Positions 36,788 through 46,472 of a stretch of DNA of 64,000 bases are shown here, piece after piece (the first letter of the stretch is position 1; the number at the start of each line of letters is the position of its first letter). This DNA comes from Allorhodopirellula heiligendammensis. Lineage in GTDB: Bacteria > Planctomycetota > Planctomycetia > Pirellulales > Pirellulaceae. The stretch lies in NCBI RefSeq assembly GCF_007860105.1, contig NZ_SJPU01000001.1, positions 1,780,118 through 1,844,117 on the forward strand, written 5' to 3'. Position numbers and translations under genes: made by a program. The notes under the pieces were generated by a model that was not told the origin of the DNA, made no database searches, and saw nothing but the letters and a program-made list of their open reading frames with translations.

Positions 36788-37079
36788 CAACACGTGCTCA
36801 GGGACGACAGGACTCGCTATAAGCGTATTCGCTTCAGTGGTGGGAGTCAATCAACCGCAGCCATTTTGCACAAGATACCCCCCCGATGGAAAAGTAGAGT
36901 TCAGAGGCTGTGATGGATCGGCCGGCCGCTGCAGAAACCGCTAACGCGGTGACTGCCGGGCCCGTGACGCAGGCAGGTTCTTTGCGGGCACACGTCCCAC
37001 CATGCCGCCCGCAAAGTGGATTAGATTAACAGCCTGTGCGCCGCCTTTCCTTTCCCGCTTCACCATGTGAGCCCTTGCT
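36788..37079. other. Intergenic region between divergent genes
   Basis: Lies between the small secreted protein and the phosphatase-family gene at 37080. It includes a short inverted repeat ACCGC/GCGGT at about 36936-36950. No gene is seen. Confidence 0.3.
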
Positions 37080-38021
37080 ATGAAGTTATCTGCCATTACC
37101 CCTTATTCACTTCGAAATGCTCGTCCATTTCGGAATGTTTGGGCCCGCCGACACCTTGTCCTTGCCGGCCTCTTAATCTCCTGTCTCACATCGGCTGCAG
37201 CGGTGGCGGACGACGTGAAAGTGATGAGCTTCAACATTCGCTATGGGAGTGCGAAGGATGGCGAAAATCACTGGGAGAAACGCAAGACACTAGTCGCTGA
37301 GACTATCAAAGCATTTTCACCGGACCTGCTTGGTACGCAAGAAACGTTGGGGTTTCAGAAGCAATTCTTGGACGCTCATTTGCCCGCGTACACCAGTATC
37401 GGCGTGGGACGCGATGACGGTGGACAGGCCGGCGAAATGACCGCCATTTTTTTCCGTACCGAACGATTTGAACGGCTCGAAGAGGGACACTTTTGGCTTA
37501 GCGAAACCTCTGAGGTCGTCGGCAGCAAATCATGGGACAGTAGCCTGCCACGGATCTGTTCGTGGATCAAGCTTCGGGATCGTCAAAATGACGGACAACC
37601 GATCCTCTTCGTCAACACGCACTTCGATCATCGTGGGGTAGAGGCAAGGAAGGAGTCCGCAAAACTCCTGCGTGTCAAAATTGATGAACTCGGCCAAGGA
37701 TTCGCTTGCATTGTAACGGGCGATTTCAACGCGTCCCCCGAAAGCGAACCGCATCGAATTCTGTTCGCCGGCCCGACGGATTCGCCAGCGGGAAGTATCC
37801 TACTGACCGACACGTTTGCAAAGACGCATCCCGATGCCGCCAACCGCGGAGCCACCTTCTCTGGATTTCGTCCGAACGTCTTGAAAGGGACCCGGATCGA
37901 TTGGATCGGCGTCAGCAAGCAATGGCAAATTGAGGCCGCAGAAATTGATCGGACCGACTACGACGGGCAAACCCCGTCGGACCACTATCCGATCACCGCA
38001 ACGCTCAAATGGGTCGAGTGA
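37080..38021 (+). CDS. Secreted endonuclease/exonuclease/phosphatase family protein
   Basis: 313 residues. A hydrophobic segment at about 22-42 (VLAGLLISCLTSAAAVA) suggests export; the ATG at 37080 leaves a somewhat long N-region. The EEP fold is clear: VKVMSFNIRYGS with the catalytic Asn, LLGTQETL with the metal-binding Glu, VNTHFDHRGVEARKESAKL, IVTGDFNASPESEPHR with Asp/Asn, and DWIGVS and SDHYPITATL at the C-terminus with the final His. It would hydrolyse phosphodiester or phosphate ester bonds outside the cytoplasm. It is monocistronic and convergent with the nagB gene. Confidence 0.88.
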   Translation: MKLSAITPYSLRNARPFRNVWARRHLVLAGLLISCLTSAAAVADDVKVMSFNIRYGSAKDGENHWEKRKTLVAETIKAFSPDLLGTQETLGFQKQFLDAHLPAYTSIGVGRDDGGQAGEMTAIFFRTERFERLEEGHFWLSETSEVVGSKSWDSSLPRICSWIKLRDRQNDGQPILFVNTHFDHRGVEARKESAKLLRVKIDELGQGFACIVTGDFNASPESEPHRILFAGPTDSPAGSILLTDTFAKTHPDAANRGATFSGFRPNVLKGTRIDWIGVSKQWQIEAAEIDRTDYDGQTPSDHYPITATLKWVE

Positions 38022-38142
38022 TGCGGCGAATCGCATGTCGGAGCCACGCCGAGTCTGCGACCGATAGCCTCTGCAACGGACCACTCACCGGAGTCCGCGG
38101 TGAGTCACTCCTGCGATCGGCATCTCGCCGCCAGTCCGGCGT

Positions 38143-40068
38143 TCAAAGTTCAATTCCTGACTGGCCATCCCAGCGCACGAAGCCTTCGATGGCCGCGTAC
38201 TCGGCGAGTCCCAAGGCGTCATATCGCCGGGCGGTCTCCGCATTGCGGGCTTCGGCACGCTGCCAGAACTCGCGTGCGTCGCTACCTGGGAAGAGGGCAC
38301 GGTCTTTCTGAGATTGATGTTTGAAGATTGCCATGCGTTTGCGTTGGACCTCTTCGGGGCTCAACGGCACCGCCATCTCAATTTGATGGGGTGCCCATTC
38401 TTGCCATGCACCGCGGTACAACCAGACCGCGGCGGAGCTGTACCAGGGATCGTCCTGGCACCGTAAACAGGACTGCAGGATGACGGACAAACAGGTGCGG
38501 TGGGTGCCGTGCGGATCGGAGAGATCACCGGCCGCATAGATTTGATGCGGCTGGATGCGCTGCAGTAAGTCGATCGTGATTTTGAGATCTGCTTCCGATA
38601 TCGGAGATTTCTTCACTCGGCCAGTTTGATAAAACGGCAGATCAAGGAAATGCAAATGCTCGTCAGCGACGCCACAACACCGCGCGCCCTCGCGCGCTTC
38701 ACTACGTCGAATCAATCCCTTGATATTTTGGACTTGCTCACTATCGATCTGGCCCGCCTTCTTGTTCCGCAAAAACGTATCGACATGATCTGCAAGTTCG
38801 TCGAGTCCGGTTGGCCGCAAATCAAAACGACGACAGAAATCGTCAACGAACTCGGCGTAACGAAGTGCGTCCTCGTCGAAGACAGCGATATTGCCTGAAG
38901 TTTGATAGGCAACGTGCACCTCGTGGCCCTGATCAACCAATCGAATCAGCGTCCCCCCCATCGAGATAACGTCGTCGTCAGGATGGGGCGAAAACAAGAC
39001 AATGCGTTTGGGGAAGATATCATCACGGTTACCAGGCCGATCGCCAACCTGTTTCGCATGGGCGGGCTTCCCGCCTGGCCAACCGGTGATCGTCGAATGG
39101 AGCTGGCGGAAGATTCTCAAGTTGATGTCATAGGCGCTACCATGGGCCGCAAGCAGGTCCTGCAACCCCTGCTCGTTGTAGTCGGCATCGGTCAATTTTA
39201 GGATTGCTTTGCCGGTCGCCTCAGACAGATCGATGACGGCGCGGCGAATCGTCGCTTCGTCCCACGCGACCTCCCCCAGTAACCATGGGCTTTGAACCCG
39301 CGTCAGATTCGATGCTGCTGCCGCATCGAGTAGCAATACCGTGGCAGGATGATCCTGCAGAAACGTCGAGGGCACACTGGAGCCAGCAAACCCTTCTACG
39401 GTGCGTTTGACAATATCCGCTTTGCCTTCACCGAATGCGAGCAAGAGAATCTGTTTCGCTTCGAGAATGGTCCCGACTCCCATCGTGAGCGCGTGACGCG
39501 GCACATTTTCAGCGCCAAAGAAATCACTCGCCGCATCCGTTCGTGTCACTTGATCGAGTGTGATCATCCGTGTCCGGCAACTACGGTCCGAACCGGGTTC
39601 GTTTACCCCGATGTGTCCCGCTCGGTTAATGCCGAGCAACTGCAGTGCGATCCCGCCCAGGTTCCGAATGGACTGTTCGAACTGGTGGCAGTGCGTCGCG
39701 ATCTCGTCTCGGGGCAACGAACCGTCGAGCAAATGGATCTGATCAGCGGGGATATCGACGTGCTCGAACAAGTGCTCCTGCATGAACCTCGCGACGCTCT
39801 GCAACTCGTGCGGCTGCATCGGAAAATATTCATCCAGATTAAACGTAAATACATTGGCGAAGGACAGCGATTCTTCGCGATGCATCCGCACCAGTTCCTG
39901 ATAGACGTTCACTGGCGATGACCCCGAGACGAGGCCGAGAACACAGGGACGGTCGTTCGCAGCGCACTGGCGAATCAATGCGGCAATTTCTTGCGCCGCC
40001 GCGATACTGGCGTCCGAAGCACGGTCAAAAATGCGGCAAGGAATTCGTTCGTTGGGATTGACAATCAT
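38143..40068 (-). CDS. nagB: Glucosamine-6-phosphate deaminase fused to PIG-L deacetylase-like domain
   Basis: 641 residues. Residues about 1-270 form a NagB domain that converts glucosamine-6-phosphate to fructose-6-phosphate and ammonia: VLGLVSGSSPVNVYQEL, FTFNLDEYFPM (catalytic Asp) and LGINRAGHIGVNEPGS. In the last motif the His and Glu of the catalytic dyad are kept, but the Asp of the usual D-G-H is Ala. Residues about 350-640 are a PIG-L/LmbE domain with zinc motif VLFSPHPDDDVISMGG and a downstream DPHGTH, which usually removes N-acetyl groups. Such NagB-PIG-L fusions are known in several phyla. The start overlaps the stop of the ROK kinase gene (ATGA), so they are one operon. Confidence 0.9.
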   Translation of the reverse strand: MIVNPNERIPCRIFDRASDASIAAAQEIAALIRQCAANDRPCVLGLVSGSSPVNVYQELVRMHREESLSFANVFTFNLDEYFPMQPHELQSVARFMQEHLFEHVDIPADQIHLLDGSLPRDEIATHCHQFEQSIRNLGGIALQLLGINRAGHIGVNEPGSDRSCRTRMITLDQVTRTDAASDFFGAENVPRHALTMGVGTILEAKQILLLAFGEGKADIVKRTVEGFAGSSVPSTFLQDHPATVLLLDAAAASNLTRVQSPWLLGEVAWDEATIRRAVIDLSEATGKAILKLTDADYNEQGLQDLLAAHGSAYDINLRIFRQLHSTITGWPGGKPAHAKQVGDRPGNRDDIFPKRIVLFSPHPDDDVISMGGTLIRLVDQGHEVHVAYQTSGNIAVFDEDALRYAEFVDDFCRRFDLRPTGLDELADHVDTFLRNKKAGQIDSEQVQNIKGLIRRSEAREGARCCGVADEHLHFLDLPFYQTGRVKKSPISEADLKITIDLLQRIQPHQIYAAGDLSDPHGTHRTCLSVILQSCLRCQDDPWYSSAAVWLYRGAWQEWAPHQIEMAVPLSPEEVQRKRMAIFKHQSQKDRALFPGSDAREFWQRAEARNAETARRYDALGLAEYAAIEGFVRWDGQSGIEL

Positions 40069-41129
40069 AGTCTGTCTGAGTGGTTGGCAATTTGAATGGA
40101 TGCATCCGCTGCAGCTTGCTTCGCAACGAGCGCTGCACCGAGGATACCGGCATCGTTACCCAGCGATGCGAAATCCACAATCAGGTGCTTTCCAACTTGG
40201 GCCAGCGTTGTGTCTCGAACGGTCTGGCGAATCAGTTTCATGAATCGTGTTCCCGTCGGCGTGCCGGGACCTCCAAACGTCATCGCGCCGCCAAGCAACA
40301 CCACCGCAGGATCGACCACTTGAGCCAACATGCCAATCCCCGCACCGACGTAGCTCGCCGTTTCGTCGATTACCGCCTGACAAATTGCGTTACCAGCGGC
40401 GGCTTGCTCAGCGATTTCACGGGGCGTGACATTTTGAGACGACAGACATTCGGGTACCGCCAACTGTGGTTGAGACGCATACGCCGCTCGCAATCTTGCA
40501 ATCACACCGCCGGAACCGGCGTACGATTCGAGATGGCCCCGACTGCCACAGGTGCAGGGCAACGCATCCTCTCCAAACCGCACAGCGATATGGCCGAGTT
40601 CGCCCGCACACCCATGATCACCGCTATGCGGATGTCCGCCGACGACGACGCCACAACCGATTCCGGTACCGAGCGTCATCAACGCCAACGAGTGATTCCC
40701 CAGGCCTCGCCGCGAGTGTTCCGCCAGTGCCGCTGCATTGGCATCATTGACCACCATGGCCGGAACATGAGCGGCATCGGCCAACAGACGCAGCAGTGGT
40801 TGATCGAGCCAACCGGGCAGGTTCACGACCTCGCGCAGTGCCATCGCTGAGGTGTCAAGCACGCCGGGAACCGCCAACCCAACACCATTCAAAGTTACGC
40901 CGCATCCGAGCAAGTTCAGTTGCTCAGCGGCAAATTCCATCGCGTGTTCAAACACTCGCTCCGGGGTTCCCAGGGCAGGTGTCGGTGCCGTCGACTGCGT
41001 GAGAAGCTGGCCGTCGTCACTCACCAAACCTAACTTGACATTGGTTCCACCTACATCAATACCGAGATAAACTGGCTGTCCCGCCTGTAACGTTTTGGGC
41101 CGTGTAATGGAGACGGTATGCTGGGACAT
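40065..41129 (-). CDS. ROK family sugar kinase
   Basis: 354 residues. YLGIDVGGTNVKLGLVSDDG is the ATP-binding motif, and GLAVPGVLD and VVNDANAAALAE the sugar-binding part with catalytic Asp. The zinc motif is CTCGSRGHLE; the usual CxCGxxGCxE has its third Cys replaced by His, which may still bind zinc. It probably phosphorylates glucose or an N-acylated amino sugar. It is the first gene of an operon with the NagB-PIG-L fusion (4-nt overlap), which favours an amino sugar as the substrate. Glucokinase activity is an alternative. Confidence 0.88.
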   Translation of the reverse strand: MSQHTVSITRPKTLQAGQPVYLGIDVGGTNVKLGLVSDDGQLLTQSTAPTPALGTPERVFEHAMEFAAEQLNLLGCGVTLNGVGLAVPGVLDTSAMALREVVNLPGWLDQPLLRLLADAAHVPAMVVNDANAAALAEHSRRGLGNHSLALMTLGTGIGCGVVVGGHPHSGDHGCAGELGHIAVRFGEDALPCTCGSRGHLESYAGSGGVIARLRAAYASQPQLAVPECLSSQNVTPREIAEQAAAGNAICQAVIDETASYVGAGIGMLAQVVDPAVVLLGGAMTFGGPGTPTGTRFMKLIRQTVRDTTLAQVGKHLIVDFASLGNDAGILGAALVAKQAAADASIQIANHSDRL

Positions 41130-41202
41130 CAGTAAAATAGCAGGTTAAGATAGGAAGCAGGCGTGACGAGTGCGTCATACTCTAACTAAAAGTGCCTCGA
41201 GA

Positions 41203-42666
41203 ATGAACGAGCAGGTCGTGATATTTAACTGCGGATCTTTGAAGTGGATTTCGCTCGCCGTAGGGCTCATAGCGAGTTTTGCCTACCAACCGGTTTCCGC
41301 CGCAAAGCCTCATATCGTCTACATCAATGCCGACGACCTAGGGCTGATGGATGTGGGTTACAACGATCCGATCTTTCGGACCCCCAATATCGACCGCCTG
41401 GCAAAACAGGGAATGGTATTTACCGCTGCCTACGCACCGGCTGCCAATTGTGCACCGAGTCGCGCCTCCGTCCACAGCGGCCAGTGGACGCCTCGCCACG
41501 GCGTCTACACCGTCGGCACCTCAGAACGCGGCAAAGCAAAGACGCGCCGGCTGATTCCGACTGAAAATACTCAACTCTTGTCGCCGGATGTGCTCACCAT
41601 GGCCGAGGCATTGAAAGCTGGCGGTTACCGAACGATTCACTTGGGTAAATACCATATTGGCAAGGATCCGCTGCAGGATGGATTCGACGTCAACGTAGGT
41701 GGTGATCAAAGCGGTAGCCCGTCGGGAGGCTATTATTCGCCATGGTCCAAGGGAGCGATGGCGAAGTGGACCCGTGAAGTGGACGACCACACGCACCGCG
41801 TGGACGTGTTCGCGAACGAAGCTGTTGAATTTATGGAAGAGAATCGCGGCGAGCCCATGTTCATTCATTTCTCACCGTATCTCGTTCACTCGCCGCTGAC
41901 GCCAGTGCCCGAGTATGTCGATAACTATCAACGCAGTGGCATCGATGCCAAATATGGGTCCATGGTCGAAAAGATTGATGAGTCGATCGGGAAAGTGTTA
42001 GCGGCAATCGATCGACTTGATCTGACCGATTCAACTCTCGTCGTCTTTTCCTCCGACAACGGAGGCATCGCTGCGGTTCACTCTCAGAAACCGCTTCGAG
42101 GCGGGAAAGGGTCGTACTATGAAGGCGGTGTTCGCGAGCCATTCGTGATGCGCTGGCCCGGAAAAATCGCAGCTGGCACCACATGCGCCGAAGCCGTCAA
42201 CACCATGGATCTCTATCCCACGTTTCTCGCAGCTGCTGAAGTCGATTCGCCCGCTCGCACCGTGCTCGATGGCGTGAGTCTGATGCCGCTGATGACGGGC
42301 TCGGGCCCTTGGGAACCGGTACCCCAGTACTGGCACTTCCCGGTTTACTTACAGAGCTACGATGGGCCACGAGATGACGCACGCGACCCACTCTTTCGCA
42401 CCCGTCCCGGCTCGGCGATGCGGAGCGGAAAGTGGAAGCTGCACGAGTACTTCGAAGATGGTGCGTTGGAGCTCTATGATCTGAGCAACGATCCCGGCGA
42501 ACGTCAAAACCTCGCAACCTCGATGCCAGAACAAACGGCTCAGCTACACGCTCAAATGGTGCAGTGGCGAGAACGCACCGGTGCTCCGGTGCCAACCCAA
42601 AAAAATCCCGCCTACGACGCCGAGTTCGAATCGCAAGCGATCCAGAAAGCGGAAACGCGTCAGTGA
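41203..42666 (+). CDS. Secreted sulfatase, Cys-type
   Basis: About 487 residues from the ATG at 41203; a GTG at 41170 would add 11 residues. A signal peptide ends near VSA (residue 33). The calcium-binding N-terminus is HIVYINADDLGLMDVGY. The formylglycine motif is C83-A-P-S-R87. HLGKYHIGKD and SSDNGG complete the active site. The frame ends with a polar stretch after the usual C-terminal beta domain. It lies divergently from the amino-sugar operon, which suggests degradation of a sulfated amino-sugar or glycosaminoglycan-like polymer, an inference from context. Confidence 0.92.
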   Translation: MNEQVVIFNCGSLKWISLAVGLIASFAYQPVSAAKPHIVYINADDLGLMDVGYNDPIFRTPNIDRLAKQGMVFTAAYAPAANCAPSRASVHSGQWTPRHGVYTVGTSERGKAKTRRLIPTENTQLLSPDVLTMAEALKAGGYRTIHLGKYHIGKDPLQDGFDVNVGGDQSGSPSGGYYSPWSKGAMAKWTREVDDHTHRVDVFANEAVEFMEENRGEPMFIHFSPYLVHSPLTPVPEYVDNYQRSGIDAKYGSMVEKIDESIGKVLAAIDRLDLTDSTLVVFSSDNGGIAAVHSQKPLRGGKGSYYEGGVREPFVMRWPGKIAAGTTCAEAVNTMDLYPTFLAAAEVDSPARTVLDGVSLMPLMTGSGPWEPVPQYWHFPVYLQSYDGPRDDARDPLFRTRPGSAMRSGKWKLHEYFEDGALELYDLSNDPGERQNLATSMPEQTAQLHAQMVQWRERTGAPVPTQKNPAYDAEFESQAIQKAETRQ

Positions 42667-42752
42667 CCGAGTCGCCTCGGGAACGCGAGCTTTTGCAGCA
42701 GACCGCGCAGTGGAGCTATTGAACGCCGTGGGCCGAGACGCGCGAGCGGCAC

Positions 42753-42820
42753 GGCTAGCGACAATGCCCGGCTAGCGACACTGCCCGGCTAGCGACAATG
42801 CCTGGCTAGCGACAATGCCT
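42753..42820 (+). repeat. Tandem repeat, 4 x 17 bp
   Basis: Four consecutive units of GGCTAGCGACAATGCCC or a one- or two-base variant. It lies 87 bp beyond the sulfatase stop, in the gap before the next, convergent sulfatase. Each unit contains the palindrome GCTAGC. Confidence 0.92.
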
Positions 42821-42939
42821 GGTGCCTGACAGCACTCAATTCATCCTCAGCCCACCGATCGCGATCCGACGGATACACGATTCAACGAGCTGTGCGCGGG
42901 AAGCTCGCACGGAGATGCGTTGAACGACGCATAAAACGC

Positions 42940-44358
42940 CTATTCAGGAACGCGGAATCGATGCTTACCCTGCTTGGCGGCGCGGAGGGAAGCCATCGTG
43001 TCTTGTTCGACACCAGGATCACCTTGAGACTCCAACCAGCGATCCAACTCATCGCTCAACTCTTGTTGAATCTCCGAGGTGGAATCAGAACCGATCAAGT
43101 TTTGCATCTCGTAAGGGTCCGAGGCGGTGTGGTACAGCGTCTCAGCGGGGCGGCGTTGGTATCGCTGAACAAGGTCGTAAACACGCGGCTTGGTGGTGGA
43201 GTCCCAGACCCACGTTCGCCAGTAATTGCGAGCAACATGGACACTGGGCTCCGAACCCATGACGTGCTTCTCGATGTACAAATTGTCGGGGCTCAAATTG
43301 CGGATATAGCGATACTCTCCATTGCTGATCGAGCGAATTGGATAGGGAGGACCTTCCGGAACATTATTATGAACGCCGTAGACATAATCACGATGCTGAT
43401 CGGTCTGACGCTGTAGCACCGGCAGGAAACTGATGCCGTCAAAATCAGCGGGGTCAACCTTTCCGCCTGCAGCGTCGATGAGAGTGGGTAGCACGTCGGC
43501 ATACTGCACCAATGCGTCGGTGCGTTGGCCGGCGGGGATGACGCCCGGCCATCGAGCAATCAGCGCCGTATGCAGCCCCGTGCTCCAGTTCGTCCACTTG
43601 TTGCCGGGGAACTGTGAGCCCTGCTCAGACGAAAACAGCACAAGCGTATCATCGTCGTGGCCCGTCGCCTTCAACATCGCGAGCAATTCGCCAACCTGAC
43701 CATCCATGTAGGTGATCTCGGCGAGGTACCGGGAGAATCCTTCCCGAGTCACCTTCGTATTGGCAATGTTGGGAGGTAGCTCGATGTCGGCAGGCGGGTA
43801 AACCGACGAGTCGCCCATCACCCAGGGTACGTGAGGATCAACGAGCGCAACGACCAGACAGAACGGCTCATCGTCGCGACGCGTCACGAACGACTTCGCT
43901 TCACTGATGTCATGTGCCATGGTGGGATCGCGAACGCAGTTGGGGTCGTACCCACCAACGGACTCAAACGGATACGCTTGATCCGGCTTGACATGCACCT
44001 TGCCGGCGATGCCAACGCGATAGCCGATCTCCCCCAAATAGTCGGGCATCGTCTGGATATCGTCGAAACTCGCGGAGTGGTTCCACGCACAGCCGTTTCG
44101 CATGGGGTACAGGCCCGAATAGAGTTCAGCACGACAAGGCTGGCACATCGCCTCGGCTAAATGTGCCTGGTTAAATACTAAACTCTCGCTGGCGAACTGA
44201 TCCAGGTTGGGAGTGAGTGCGTTACGCCCACCGTAAATCGGTAAATCGTTGTAGGTGCAGTCATCCGCAAGGATGACCAGAATATTCGGCGGTGGAGCGG
44301 CAGACGCAGCGCCGGCAATCCAGGTCAAAAGGCCGAGGGCGGCGAACAATCGGAGCAT
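42940..44358 (-). CDS. Secreted sulfatase with CQPCR active site
   Basis: About 472 residues from the ATG at 44358, at which the signal peptide LFAALGLLTWIAGAASA begins. The frame is open for 69 more codons upstream, but that part is not signal-like. NILVILADDCTYNDLP is the metal-binding start. The modified-Cys motif is C72-Q-P-C-R76 rather than the common CSPSR, which still fits C-x-P-x-R. GKVHVKPD and SSEQG follow, the latter replacing the usual SDNG. It fits the S1 sulfatase family, subgroup unclear. Convergent with the sulfatase at 41203. Confidence 0.88.
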   Translation of the reverse strand: MLRLFAALGLLTWIAGAASAAPPPNILVILADDCTYNDLPIYGGRNALTPNLDQFASESLVFNQAHLAEAMCQPCRAELYSGLYPMRNGCAWNHSASFDDIQTMPDYLGEIGYRVGIAGKVHVKPDQAYPFESVGGYDPNCVRDPTMAHDISEAKSFVTRRDDEPFCLVVALVDPHVPWVMGDSSVYPPADIELPPNIANTKVTREGFSRYLAEITYMDGQVGELLAMLKATGHDDDTLVLFSSEQGSQFPGNKWTNWSTGLHTALIARWPGVIPAGQRTDALVQYADVLPTLIDAAGGKVDPADFDGISFLPVLQRQTDQHRDYVYGVHNNVPEGPPYPIRSISNGEYRYIRNLSPDNLYIEKHVMGSEPSVHVARNYWRTWVWDSTTKPRVYDLVQRYQRRPAETLYHTASDPYEMQNLIGSDSTSEIQQELSDELDRWLESQGDPGVEQDTMASLRAAKQGKHRFRVPE

Positions 44359-44574
44359 GGTGGGGACACCTTGGAAATCGAAGGAAATGGGATCAACGAG
44401 CCATTCTAGCCGACTGCGGTGCACTTCCCTACCGTAGTTTACTATTGGAACGGCATTCGCTTTCTTAAGTCCAACGACACCATTTGACGGGCCGGAATGC
44501 CAAGCTGGCAGTCTTTCAGGGGTGTTCTCGTTGGGTTTGTCCGGCAGTGTCGTGCCCTCATGCAAGGTTTCAAA

Positions 44575-45090
44575 ATGTTAATTCGCCTCTTCGCCCTATT
44601 CATCTGCGTCCCATTCATCGAGCTGGTCTTGTTGCTGCGGATGGCTGATGCCACGAGCTGGATGATGACGCTGACAATCGTGATCGTGACGGGCGTGATC
44701 GGCTCGCTGCTGGCTCGCCGGGAGGGACTAGCGGCGCTGATGCGATTCCGTGCAGCCCTCGCCTCCGGCCGCATGCCTGGCAGAGAAATTCAGGACGGGA
44801 TGATGATTGCGTTCGCCGCAGCGTTGTTGCTCACGCCGGGGCTGCTGACCGATTCGCTTGGATTTTTCCTACTGACACCCTTTGGCCGTCGAACGGTGGG
44901 AGGTTTTTTGCGCAGACGCTACGCCGGCAGGTTCCAGATTCACACATCGGGTTTTCATCCTCAATCGCCATCGTCCCCCGATGTAGACCCCGCTTCGGCA
45001 TCCGGCCAATGGAGGCCACACCCATCGGGCGGAGACCGGTTCACAATCGATGCCCCCAGTTTTGGTCCGAAGCAGGGCCAATCCCACTAG
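44575..45090 (+). CDS. fxsA: FxsA family membrane protein
   Basis: About 171 residues from the ATG at 44575 (MLIRLFALFICVPFIELVLL); AAGG lies eight bases upstream. Earlier in-frame starts at 44497 and 44560 are less likely. The family motif is IRLFALFICVPFIELVLL, then a helix MTLTIVIVTGVIGSLLARREG and a third, AFAAALLLTPGLLTDSLGF. It is a small inner-membrane protein whose E. coli relative suppresses F-plasmid exclusion of phage T7; the molecular role is unclear. A polar tail of about 60 residues follows. Confidence 0.85.
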   Translation: MLIRLFALFICVPFIELVLLLRMADATSWMMTLTIVIVTGVIGSLLARREGLAALMRFRAALASGRMPGREIQDGMMIAFAAALLLTPGLLTDSLGFFLLTPFGRRTVGGFLRRRYAGRFQIHTSGFHPQSPSSPDVDPASASGQWRPHPSGGDRFTIDAPSFGPKQGQSH

Positions 45091-45105
45091 CCGATCGCCC
45101 GAGAC

Positions 45106-45570
45106 TCAAGAAAACTTAATTTGCTCGTTGAGTGTGCAGATGTCGTACACGTAGCCGATTCCGAATAGGCCCCCGGTCAATAAGTACACCAAACCGGTGA
45201 CGAACTTGCCCATGTAAAAGCGGTGGGCACCGAAGATGCCAAGGAACACCAACAGCACCCACGCGAGGCTGTAGTCGGTTGCCCGCGGCGGATATCGAGA
45301 CTCAGCCTCCTCGGACATCGCGGGGATCAGGAACACGTCGACAATCCAACCAACCAGGAGCAATCCGCCGGTAAAAAACCATAACGCACCGGTCAGTGGT
45401 TTGCCGTAGTAAAAGCGATGGGCACCGGTAAAACCAATGATCCAAAAGAGATACCCCAGGAGCACTGGGTGCGTTTGGGGGGCGAACTGATGAACCTGCT
45501 CCCGCGTGGGGTCCAGTGCACCAGGCGAGGTGGAGTAGGCGTTATCGGGCGCGCGTTCGTAAGTTGACAT
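45106..45570 (-). CDS. Protein with two TM2 domains
   Basis: 154 residues. A 30-residue polar N-terminus precedes two TM2 domains, each with the G-x-x-G-x-H-R-F-Y-x-G motif: FWIIGFTGAHRFYYGKPLTG and FLGIFGAHRFYMGKFVTG. Four hydrophobic segments match. It is a small membrane protein of unknown function found in many bacteria. It is convergent with fxsA at 15 bp distance. Confidence 0.85.
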   Translation of the reverse strand: MSTYERAPDNAYSTSPGALDPTREQVHQFAPQTHPVLLGYLFWIIGFTGAHRFYYGKPLTGALWFFTGGLLLVGWIVDVFLIPAMSEEAESRYPPRATDYSLAWVLLVFLGIFGAHRFYMGKFVTGLVYLLTGGLFGIGYVYDICTLNEQIKFS

Positions 45571-45683
45571 GGACGTCCTGCAAGCGAGATGGCGGGAGAG
45601 AATGAGACGAGCGTCTCTTCAGATAGGCTGGAAACACCACCTATCAGGGCGAAATTTCTGGCACCCATTGGCCACATTCTCAA

Positions 45684-45733
45684 GCAGATAACATGCCAAT
45701 ACGCCAGTAGCGTGGCGCAGATAACATGCCAAT
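45684..45733 (+). repeat. Two copies of a 17-bp direct repeat
   Basis: GCAGATAACATGCCAAT occurs at 45684-45700 and again at 45717-45733, both exact. It lies in the gap between the TM2 gene and the leuD stop. Confidence 0.85.
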
Positions 45734-45767
45734 CTCCCTGGGTGCGTCACACCCCCGCCAAGCGACC

Positions 45768-46361
45768 CTACGAGACCATGTTGGCTTCGAACGCAGTGAT
45801 CTTGTCTTCGTGCTGCAGAGTTTGAGCGATGTCGTCGAGACCGTGCAACAATTTCTCGCGGCGGCTGGCGTCAATTTCAAAGGACCTCTCAAAACCCTCG
45901 CCGTCTGAAACCGTTTGGTTCTCTAAATCGACGGTGAGTTGGTAGGGATTGCCTTTACCTGCTCGCTGGAACAACTCTTCCACGTCAGCCTCGCTGAGTA
46001 CGATTGGCAACAATCCGTTCTTGAAGGAGTTGTTATAAAAAATATCCGCAAACGAGGGTGCGATGACGGCGCGAAACCCGTAGTCATCGAGTGCCCAGAC
46101 GGCATGTTCGCGACTGCTTCCGCTGCCAAAGTTCTGGCGGGCGATCAGGATCGAGGCGCCTTTGACATTGATACGGTTCAGTTCGAATTCGGGATTCTCA
46201 GTGGTCCCATCATCCAGAAAACGCCAGTCAAAGAACAGAAACTGACCGAAACCGGTGCGCTCAATTCGTTTCAGGAATTGCTTTGGAATGATCGCGTCGG
46301 TATCGACGTTGGCACGGTCCAGCGTCGCGACAACGCCTTGGTGGATGGTGAAATGTTGCAT
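45768..46361 (-). CDS. leuD: 3-isopropylmalate dehydratase small subunit
   Basis: 197 residues. It is the swivel domain of isopropylmalate isomerase, which converts 2-isopropylmalate to 3-isopropylmalate in leucine synthesis. Family motifs are [18 protein letters not shown] near the start and [20 protein letters not shown], then [18 protein letters not shown]. The length is normal. It follows leuC by 111 bp, and both are transcribed leftward. Confidence 0.97.
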   Translation of the reverse strand: MQHFTIHQGVVATLDRANVDTDAIIPKQFLKRIERTGFGQFLFFDWRFLDDGTTENPEFELNRINVKGASILIARQNFGSGSSREHAVWALDDYGFRAVIAPSFADIFYNNSFKNGLLPIVLSEADVEELFQRAGKGNPYQLTVDLENQTVSDGEGFERSFEIDASRREKLLHGLDDIAQTLQHEDKITAFEANMVS

Positions 46362-46472
46362 CAGAAAGCCTACAGCTTAGGACGAACTGCTAGCGACAAA
46401 CATCCAGCTAGCAGTCGATGAGGGAGAGGGAGGGAAGATTGACGCTAATCGCTAGCAACTAGCCGCAAACAG

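Noticed and set aside
42753-42820. CRISPR array
   Set aside because: The units are directly adjacent without spacers, so it is a tandem repeat.
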